Source: Podospora pseudocomata (taxonomy: Eukaryota > Ascomycota > Sordariomycetes > Sordariales > Podosporaceae). Taken from it: a stretch of 64,000 bases of DNA. Made by a program: the position numbers and the translations under genes. The stretch spans positions 1,612,001 through 1,676,000 of the forward strand of contig NW_026946366.1 of the NCBI RefSeq assembly GCF_035222375.1, written 5' to 3'. Positions 55,592 to 64,000 of this stretch are shown one piece after another (positions within the stretch are counted from its first letter, which is position 1; every line of letters starts with the position of its first letter). A model generated the notes under the pieces. That model was not told the DNA's origin. It worked only from the letters and a program-made list of their open reading frames with translations, and ran no database searches.

Positions 55592-57899
55592 ATGGCTTCT
55601 CTGATGCCAGTCCACGCTGTCTTTGCGCCAGCTGGAAATGGCGCTTCGAATGGCGGTGGTGGTGGTGGTGGTGATGGGCAAAAGCCAAAGCGCGCGAGAA
55701 CCAGCAAACCCAAGGTCAAGACGGGGTGTAACAACTGCAAGTAAGGGACATCCTCCCGCTGTCATCCCGCCAACGAGCTTCAAACTTCCCGGTGATGCAT
55801 ATTGTTGTGTCTGTTGGTTGGTGGCGCTGACCCCTGTTCTCCACAGACAACGAAGGATCAAATGCGACGAACTTCGACCAGAATGCTACAACTGCGTGAG
55901 ATCAAAAAAGATTTGTTCCGGATACCCCCCTCCTCCGCGCAGCGCCAGACCGTTTGAAGAAATCAGAATTGCACCAAAACCAATTGCCGGTGCCGGTGCC
56001 GTTGCGGCCGCTCCCCCACCCGTTCGCGATGCTCTTCAACTGCAGCCTCACCCACGACGGGTGGCCAAACAGCTCAAGCGGACCACAAGCCCCCTTACAC
56101 CAGTAACACCTCAAGCGTTCATGATGCCAACAATGCCAACCATGCCGGTTTTGCCGATTAACGTCTCGATAAATCTCCCATTCACCGCCGAAGAAGGACT
56201 CTATTTCCAGCTGTTCCGTGAGCGGACGGCAAGTGAACTCTCGGGCTTCTTCGACTCTGCCTTCTGGGCACGAAGCGTCCTGCAGGAATGCCATGGCGCA
56301 TCCGCCATTCGGCATGCGGTTGTTGCTCTCGGAGCCTTGTACAAAACTCTAGATAAAACAAACGAGTCACCGCCGGGGTCACCAAGTTCAAACACCAGCC
56401 CCTATGATAGTGCCAGGAGGCACTGGGAGATGGCTTTCAGGCAGTACGCCAACGCTCTGAGCGCGCTAATCAAGGCCGATTCAGCAGAGTCCTCCAACAG
56501 GACGAGATTGATGGCGAGCGTGCTGTTGGCATGCTTTGACTCGTTTGTTGGCGACCATCAGCAAGCTATTGTCCAAATCCAAAATGGGCTTCGACTGTTG
56601 GAGAAGCTCCGCCAGGAACGGAGACGGGCATTCTTACCCAAGCCTGAGGAACCGGTGGAGGAAGAGCTCATTCAGATGTTCACTCGACTAGCCATTCAAG
56701 CAAAATCCTACGACATGGCCTTCCATTTTCCACAACCCTATGTCGTCCGCCTGACCGCGGCTGCCCAAGACCCCAGCTCACCGGGCTCTGAGGGCGGCTC
56801 GCCCATTTCAACTGACCAAGGTCCCGTCCCAGAGCGATTCTCAACTGTGCAGGAAGCTCGTATCATATGGGATCGCCTTGTCGAGCGCATCTTCCGCTTC
56901 ACCGAGACCATGTTTGTTGAGGCTCAACACGGTGTCATGGGCATCCTTCCAACCACGCTGGCGCAGCGCGGTATGAGTTTCAAAAAGGAAATGGATGACT
57001 GGGCTCATGCATTCGAACACATCCTTCAGTCCAGAACGGCACCGGGCGTGAGCAGCCAGGAAAAGGCATGCATTGCTGCAGTGAAGATGCATCAGATCAT
57101 GAGTAGTATTCTGTTTATGATGACATTTTCCGACAGCGAGCTGCACTTTGACAAGTTCACGCCGGATTTCAAGCACATTGTGGATCTCGCTCTGGAAGTT
57201 GTTGGTGACGAGGAAAGAAGAGCGGCAGCCAAGCGTTGCCCAGATCAGAGATTTTGTTACCACCAAAGCCGATGCGAACCCGATATCTTTGGAGGCCACG
57301 AATACGCCGCACGCCATATCAAGCCCAGCTTCAGCGCGGATCTGGGTATCGTTCCGCCGTTGTATGTGGTGGCGACCAAGTGCCGTGACCCCATCCTTCG
57401 ACGGCAGGCCATTCAGCTCCTGAGGAGCAGCGCCAGGAGAGAAGGCATGTGGGACAGCGAGCTGACGGCACGCATCGGGATGTGGATTGCCGAGGTAGAG
57501 GAAGAGGGTTTGTTTGCCCCCAGTGATTTTGCTCCGTCGCCCACCGGTTCGAGCCCTGTACAGCTGTACTCGCCCCGTCCGTCGACAAGCGGCAGTTCTT
57601 TGACGCCGCCGCCTTCTGCGACGTACAGCGGAGGCCGATCGAGCCTCAGCCCTCAACCTGGGTTCGAGTACACAGACAGCCCGCCTAGTCAGAATGGATA
57701 TGCACGACAATCGTCGCTTTCACCCAGTGTTTTGTCGGTGCAGATACCGAAAAAGATTGTGCCGGCAGAGAAGCGCGTCATGGTCAGGGCAGTCGAGTTC
57801 AGCCTGCGTGACCGATCGGCTACGATACAACTGGGCTCGCGAAACCTCAGACTGGGGACACCGGATTTGAGGACGAAAGTGACGAGGATTACGTGGTGA
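55592..57899 (+). CDS. Zn2Cys6 transcription factor with fungal-specific C-terminal domain
   Basis: Nuclear regulator of 733 residues. The zinc cluster lies near residues 45-72 (TGCNNCKQRRIKCDELRPEC, then YNC-VRSKKIC). The intron at 55741-55846 falls just after GCNNCK inside the cluster, a position used repeatedly in this family. The C-terminal part, about residues 150-620, is the fungal_trans_2-like region (FFDSAFWARSVLQECHGASA, IRHAVVALGALYK, ACFDSFVGDHQQAIVQIQNG). This architecture is that of a large sub-family of mostly uncharacterised regulators. A Pro/Ser-rich tail follows. A run of Gly residues (about 20-26) near the N-terminus comes from GGT codons. Target pathway unknown. Confidence 0.85.
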
Positions 57900-59095
57900 T
57901 GGAATTTTGGGTTTATCTTTTTGCTTTTCTCTTCTTGAATATCTCGACTTTCTCATATACCCGGACAAGTGCTCTCTAGTCTTGTACAGAGGAGGTCTTT
58001 TTTTTCTTTTCTTTTCTTTTTTTTTTTTTTTCGTTTCGCTTCTTGTCGCATTGTTGAAACGATATTTTTTCATGTATGTGATGGGGGAAAAGGGGGCGGG
58101 AACGAAAACGGAAACGGGGGGTTCCAGAAAACGGTACACAGGAGAGCATGGGTCGAGCAATTGGATCTCACGACCTTGCGTGTATTTTGGGTGTTTTGTT
58201 TTGTTTTGCCTATCTAGCTTGACTTGGTGGCGTTCTGTACTGCCAATGTTGAATAGTTGTTTGGTGTTGGGGGCAAGGAGGGTTAGACAAATCGCCAGGG
58301 AACTGCTGTTGTGTGTCTCCCAGCAAATCCGTTCATTTTGGAAGAGCTGGTATCTGAAGAAGTTAGCGGGACGGGATGGGAAAACAGAACGACGATGCTC
58401 TAGTCCTTTTTCACTTGGAAAGAGAAAGATATTTAAATAAACCAACCCATCTTGATCAAATTGGATTGCTTTGGCCGTGATTGAACTCTTCGTGTCTGTC
58501 TTGAGGGAAAGGGAAATGCCCGTCAGGCGCGTGAAGCCTTCCCTTTTTTTTTTTTTTTTTGCTGCATTTCTAACTACTCCTTGGTCGGTTTTTAGAAGGA
58601 AATATTCAATAATAAGGCAGGAAGGGGGAATCTTAATGTGGCCGGCCTCTTTTCATGAGGAAACAACTTGGGATGAGCTTTCCTCCAGGTTTGGGCAGAC
58701 AGATGTGAGGGAAGGGATCTGCTATTTGTCTACCGCAGTCACTCCCTCCTCACCTGATCTCTTCCACATCCTGAGCAAGAAGGGCAGGAGCAACCGCGAT
58801 ATATAGATTCCTTCCCGGCTCCACTCCCGCCACAGCGGCACCGGCCAAATGGTCGAGCTGGTAAACAGGTGAGCTTTTCGCTCCCAACCCACCCCCTCCT
58901 TCCACATAGTTATATGACATGCCTTGGATCGTTTGCTTTACCATTTACCGACCGGCACAAATATATTATTGGATCAAAGTTGATGATGAATCCCATCAAA
59001 TTAGTCGCTCTTCTTCCATCAAAAAGCTACCGCTGACAGCCTAGGAACTGCCCATCATCTGACCCCATCATCCGCCTATACACACTCTTTCTCCC
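57900..59095. other. Convergent intergenic region with T-rich tract
   Basis: 1.2 kb between convergent genes. A T/C tract with long T runs lies at 57996-58031. No coding region is supported. Confidence 0.5.
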
Positions 59096-59156
59096 CTAAG
59101 ACATCCCCCAAGCCTGCCCCTGTCCGGGTTGTCCCCCCTCCCCCTCCCACCCTCCA

Positions 59157-59188
<32 letters not shown>

Positions 59189-62100
59189 TCCCTGCCCCTG
59201 TCCCTGATACTGCTGCTGCTGATGCGCATGCATCATCTGCTGATAACTCTGCTGCTGCTGCAACTCCCTCTGCATCTGCGCCTGCTGCATCATATAACCA
59301 TAACCCATCTGCTCATCCCCCATCATCATCATCTCCGGCCCCATCATCAACCCATCCCCCCCAAACCCAAACCCAAACCCCAACCCCCCTCCCGGATCAA
59401 GCTTCTCCATCTCCCTCATAAAGAACGACCGCTCAATCTTCTCCATCATCACCCTCTTCCCCTTTTCCCGGTCGAAAACCGCCATCGTCTCCGGGTACTT
59501 CCTCACGTTGAACCAGTGCGTCAGACTGCGCAGGGCCTGCTCGAGCGGAAGGGCTTCCTCAACCTCTGCGTCGATATCGGAGCCGGCCAGCCATTCGTCT
59601 CGCAGTTCTGGGCGGCAGTAAAGGTACACCGCCGTGATTACCCGCATGTTTGACTGCCGCCACTTGCGGCCGCAGTAGGGGACTTGGTTTTTGAAGAGCT
59701 TGAGGGTGTACAGCCGTAGTTCCTGCTGGGGAACCTTCAGGGTCTTGCGGAGGATGGGGGATGACTTGTACTGCACCAGTAGCAAGTTCCGGTGGGCCTT
59801 GTTCTTGCAGATCTTTTGCATGATTCGTAGATAGTTGATCAGGCAAAAGAAGTTTCGCCGCGAAAAGTCCGTGATGGGCTCGCTGGGGAGAGGGTTGACG
59901 GGGTAGCCGAGCTCGTCAACTTCTGGGCGCGTGGGGGGTGCTTGTTGTTGTTGTGCATCAAACGATTGCTGTGCGTCTTGGGACGCTCCTTGCTGATCAG
60001 GTGTGGTTGTTGGTGATCGACGACGTTTGATGGGCGGGGGGGCCGCATCGTCCTCTTCCTCACTGACTTCCTCGACATCCTCGAATTCTGTCGCTGTAGG
60101 GTTAGGCATGCCCGGATGGGGTATCACGCCAGCCCGAGAGCCGCAGAAGTAGAAGAAGCTATGTTACCATATCAGCTTCCCATCACTTCCAACCAAGACG
60201 AATGAAGATATACACACCTATGCTCGAGACGATCAAGTTTATTTTCCACAACCTGCTGTACGTCGTGGACAGCAAACAACTTGAGTACCAGCGGAATGTA
60301 GCAAGAATCCAACAGGAGCTGTGTCAAGTACTCGAACTTTAGAACGTCTGAAGCCCATGTTAGCACACTATCATCACAATGCTCGCTCCTGCAAAGAACT
60401 TACGAGAGAGCTTCAGCCACTTCAACAACAGGATCAGGATACCCGTGGCAGCCTTGGCAGCAATTTCCCGATTCCTCATCTCATCCACATCTGCATCTGA
60501 GGGCGAACCCGGATCAGGTCCCTTCCCGCCGGTCCCATTAGGCCCAGGCGCCTGGCTCGGCCCATTAGCCCGGCCGGCAGGTAGACCACCACCCTGTTGC
60601 TGCCCATTAGGACTGGCAATAACCATGTTACTAGCAATGGCCAGAACCTGCTTCAGCAACACCACAACCGCAGACTGGAGCTGTGGCAGCGCCTCCTTGT
60701 AAAACTCTTCAACTGCATCCAACCGCCGCTTCGTGTTGTCGTCAACCTCCCTGGGGCCATAATCCGCTCCTGATCTGGACGCCTTTCCATCTTTGTCTCC
60801 TGGCTTCACCAAGCCCAGTTCCTCCTTCTCCTCAAGCGTCAACTCGTCAAGGTCGAGCTCATCGATGAGATCCTCATCCGCTCCCTCGCAGCCGCCCCTG
60901 CCCTCTTTCAGAAACCTCTCTCTCTCGTCCCACAGTTGTCGAGTAGCCCGCGTCATACGCACTCTCTTAGAGAAGAGTTCTCCTGCTTCCATGATCGAGG
61001 CTGGCACATCGCTGCCTTCCCACTTCCTCCCCACCAGCAGATCCTGGAGCCCTGCTCCTCCTTTCCCACCTGCGCTGTTACTAGTCGCGTCGAGCGGTGG
61101 GTACATGAAAGGGAAATTCTGGTTGGTTTGGTAGTTTTGTTTCTTTGCGCCCTTACCACCGGCTGCCGGGCTCGGGGGTGGTGATGGCGCTGGTGTCGCA
61201 ATATGAACGGGCTGGTTAAGGATCGATCCTCCTCCCGTCTGGTTAGGAGGACCGGAGATAATCCCAGTTTGGGCGGTGTTTCGGGGTGGGTGACTGGGTA
61301 AGTGAGGTAGTAATGATGTGTGCTCTGCTTCCAATGGAATTGCTGGCTGAGGCGGGACGTATGCTGGGTATTTTGATGTAATCTCCTGTCGGAATACGTG
61401 GTAGTCCAACGGCGAGGCCGTAATCAGTTCCATGTCTTTTTCGTTGATCTCCCTCTCGCTTGTCGCCTTCTTCGTCTCTGCAAGCTCCTTCATACCACCA
61501 AACACCAGCAATATTGACTTCCAAAACAAGAGGAAGATCTGAGTCTGTGGCAAAATCCCAGCCTCATCCCACCTCAGCTTTGCCGTCGCTAGCATGAGAA
61601 AGTCCACCAGGTTGGGGTTCAAGGCAACTGCAAACATGTTAGCAACCAGTCTCCCTTTTCTTCACCAAAAAAAAAGGTGCACTTACGCAACCTCGGCCTG
61701 ACCTCTTCCATCCCTTCCGAATCCTCCAGAGTGAGCTGAATAACGACATACATGACCGTCATCAAATGAATCAGCTCCTCTGCCTGCATCTGCAAACTCT
61801 GCGGCGGCTCATCCGCCCAAAACGGCTCAAAGGCCCCTCTCAGCGCATCCCACATCACCTCCACCCCTCCACACTCCGCCAACACCCTCACCCCCTCCTT
61901 CATAGCATCCAACTGCACCTTCGTAGCCGCACTCTTGCACTTCCCCTCCACAACCCCATTCAGCATCCCCACCTTCCTAACAGTCACCGTCTCCGTCCAC
62001 CGCCCCAGAACAAGATACACCACCGCCCCAATCGCCTCCCCTCTGACCATCCTATCGTCTTGATCATCGCTCAACGGCTTGATATGCCCCAAAATACTCG

Positions 62101-62773
62101 TGATGAACTCCTTTCGTTTCGAAGCATCCACCTCATCCCATCCCGGCGGGGGCTGAGCCTGGCTTTCTGTAGGTGAAGACTCGGGCGAGGCAAAGTACTT
62201 CCCCCACGCCGTGTGAAAAGCCCTGTTCGCAGCGTTCAACCTAACCCACTGCCAGAAATTATACATGAACCACTCGTCGATTTCCTCCTCGAGGGGGCCC
62301 ATGTCGGTGTATTCGTAGTCGTAGGCTATCGGTTCTCTGTTGGGGAAGTCGTTCACAATTCGTCTAAGTTGTGCCAACGAAAGGGAGTCGTTTGGCGAGA
62401 CATTTTGTTGTTGCTGCTGCTGGGATTGTTGACCCTGCTGCTGCTGCGGCTGAGAGGCATCATTGGTCTCGTTGCTGTTAGCTGTGTTTGGAATCGGTGG
62501 TGCGGGGACAGAGGGAACAGCTGGGGGAATGGAAGGTGCTGAGGGTTGTTGGTTACGGACGAGGAGGGGGCGCTTGGCCAGGGATGTGGGAGGAGGAGGG
62601 GGTGGTTTTGATGTGTTGGCGGGGCCAGCAGCGCTGGCGTCGACCGTGCCATCTTGGTCGACTCCTGTTTTTTGAGCTGGTGGCTCAGCTGCAGGTGGCT
62701 GCGATGCTTCTTTTCCTTTCTTGGATGCGTCATTCGCAGCGCTCGAGGCACGGGATGGCCAGAGTGAGTTCAT
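59096..62773 (-). CDS. pro22: STRIPAK subunit PRO22/HAM-2 (STRIP1/Far11 family)
   Basis: Scaffold subunit of the striatin-interacting phosphatase and kinase complex, needed in Sordaria and Neurospora for hyphal fusion and fruiting. 1167 residues. Domain order: a Gln/Pro-rich N-terminal tail (about 1-125), N1221 region (about 130-450, with REPIAYDYEYTDMGPLEEEI, ELIHLMTVMYVVIQLTLED and LVDFLMLATAKLRWDE), a proline-rich insert, then the DUF3402 region (about 550-1050, with VLKFEYLTQLLLDSCYIPLV and LKLFKNQVPYCGRKWRQSNM). A C-terminal segment is very rich in Gln, Gly and Met. Exons: 61687-62773, 60404-61627, 60218-60347 and 59096-60158, totalling 3504 nt. The long N- and C-terminal Gln runs come from CAG repeats. 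Identity is secure. Confidence 0.94.
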
Positions 62774-63576
62774 GATATCGTTTCGTCCGGAAGCTCCCCA
62801 CAGAAGCTATGAATGGTTCGGCGGTCAAGAAGTTGCGAGGGATACTGTCATTTTTCGTAGGGGATTAATTGAATAATAGCGAGTGTTTTGAAATGGCTGC
62901 GTGATCTAGTTTCGTCGGAGGTGTTGAAAGTACAAATAATCTTTTGATTTCGTGTCACGGAACGTTGACGTCGGACGAGGAGGGAAGCTCTTCATGTTCA
63001 GCCTTGGGCGGCAGGACCCAGAGTGTTGGTGTATTAATGGCGGGAAGTGGGTCATTAACAATCTAATCAAAAGTGGGACACTGCATGATCCCTTGTTCAC
63101 ATCAACTTCATTGATATTCATCAGCAGAAAAGGATGCAATTTTTTATTATAGAGCATCTTTCAAACAATCCTCAACTCCGCAACGTGGTATACCCTTTTC
63201 TTTTTCCCGTGACGCCAGCACAATCATATAAGACAAAAAATCAAAAGGAACAGTAGTGCCAAAGAGAACAAAAACCCGAACGCTTCCTTATTCCGCTATG
63301 CATGCCCCTCTCAATGATCCCAATCTTTCCTTCTCACATAAAATCTCCCTTCCCAAGTATCCCTAGAATCTGATTATCTCCCTTCTACCGTTCCATCCAT
63401 GTTTGATCCTCCACGCTTTACTTCCTCCGCTCTCGCTTCCCAGACCCCCCACTTACAGCTCTTTATTGTCTGTATCCTTCATCATCAGCTGTTCATGCCT
63501 TTGCCAAAAGCACTCCCAACCCCAATCCTGAAACGGAAATCTTGCCCTTGCTTCACCTCGCGCCCAGAACTCAATT
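62774..63576. other. Intergenic, pro22 promoter and 3' flank of NTF2-like gene
   Basis: 800 bp with no supported gene. It contains the pro22 promoter and the 3' UTR of the minus-strand gene that enters from the right edge. Confidence 0.5.
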
Positions 63577-64000
63577 CTAGTAAGCCCTGTACGTCTGGCT
63601 AGCAATCAGAAACCTCTTCCCATACTTCGACTGCTTGGCCAGCGAATCCCAGTTCGGCACCAGAATAAACACATCGTTGAAATGCTGCTTGACCGAGTAC
63701 TCCTCGTTGCTCCTCTTGCTGACTCCGAAGTAGACCGTACCAGAGACATTGACCATGATCATCATCCTCACGCCGTCGTTAGGCCCGTGAATATCGATCA
63801 GGTTCTGAGTGGCGCCAAAGCGGTAATCGGCGTTGATGACGTGCGCATCAAAGGTGTCGACGACGTAGCTGACGTGTTTCTTGTCGTTGGTGGCTTTGGG
63901 GGCTTCGCGCTGCTGGGCAAGAATCTTCTCCCAGTCTTCTGGGGTGGGGCAGACTAGGCCGTTGACACAGATGTCGGCAGGGGGGTGGCCGGCGTTCTTG
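63577..64000 (-). CDS. NTF2-like domain protein, likely Mtr2-type mRNA export cofactor (partial)
   Basis: The 3' end of a gene whose start lies beyond the window; 141 codons of one open frame are visible, ending in TAG. The visible part begins NAGHPPADICVNGLVCPTPE and continues VSYVVDTFDAHVINADYRF, VRMMIMVNVSGTVYFGV and HFNDVFILVPNWDSL, and closes FLIASQTYRAY. The alternating beta-strands and the 'FIL-vP' and final 'Q-Y/FR' features are those of the NTF2 fold as used in Mtr2/p15, which pairs with Mex67/NXF1 for mRNA export. Other NTF2-like proteins are possible. No intron in the visible part. Confidence 0.6.
   Translation of the reverse strand, partial: KNAGHPPADICVNGLVCPTPEDWEKILAQQREAPKATNDKKHVSYVVDTFDAHVINADYRFGATQNLIDIHGPNDGVRMMIMVNVSGTVYFGVSKRSNEEYSVKQHFNDVFILVPNWDSLAKQSKYGKRFLIASQTYRAY

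Overview
The window is nuclear DNA of a filamentous ascomycete, most likely a sordariomycete and probably in or near the Sordariales. The evidence is the gene content: HET-domain allorecognition proteins, a hybrid heme peroxidase with WSC domains, a PRO22/HAM-2-type STRIPAK subunit and CTF1/Far-type Zn2Cys6 regulators. Introns are short (mostly 49-90 nt) with GTRAGT-like donors and CTRAC-like branch sites. A single dispersed 5S rRNA gene resembles the Neurospora arrangement. The species call is inference. I worked from the sequence alone, so similarity calls rest on recognised motifs.

Layout. Positions 1-5 kb are a housekeeping block: ribosomal protein eL38 (minus), a tiny four-exon single-span membrane protein (plus) and the CAAX protease Ste24 (plus). 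Positions 5.2-31 kb look accessory. They hold tRNA-Glu(CTC), a decayed gene, a Pol III-like structured element, tRNA-Val(AAC), a gene with two F-box-like repeats, a small deaminase-like candidate, a secreted GH3 beta-glucosidase, a secreted class 3 lipase, two HET-domain genes with a 5S rRNA gene between them, and the secreted peroxidase/WSC protein. Positions 31-36.5 kb are a 5.7-kb gap with no gene I can support. Positions 36.5-64 kb are again conserved: a Far/CTF1-like regulator, a GAS2-domain protein, the Sis1-type J-protein, a HAD hydrolase convergent with tRNA phosphoribosyltransferase Rit1, a second Zn2Cys6 regulator, PRO22/HAM-2, and the 3' part of an NTF2-like (Mtr2-type) protein cut by the window end.

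The conserved genes serve translation (eL38, Rit1, tRNAs, 5S), protein maturation (Ste24, Sis1), signalling and cell fusion (PRO22), cytoskeleton (GAS2) and mRNA export (NTF2-like). The middle block is ecological: plant-polymer and lipid degradation, oxidative chemistry at the cell surface, and self/non-self recognition. Exon joins were checked by reading-frame arithmetic for every spliced gene. The most unusual point is the GH3 gene, whose conserved Cys-containing segment is kept only if two complete introns flank an exon of one nucleotide. I saw no virus-like or LTR element.
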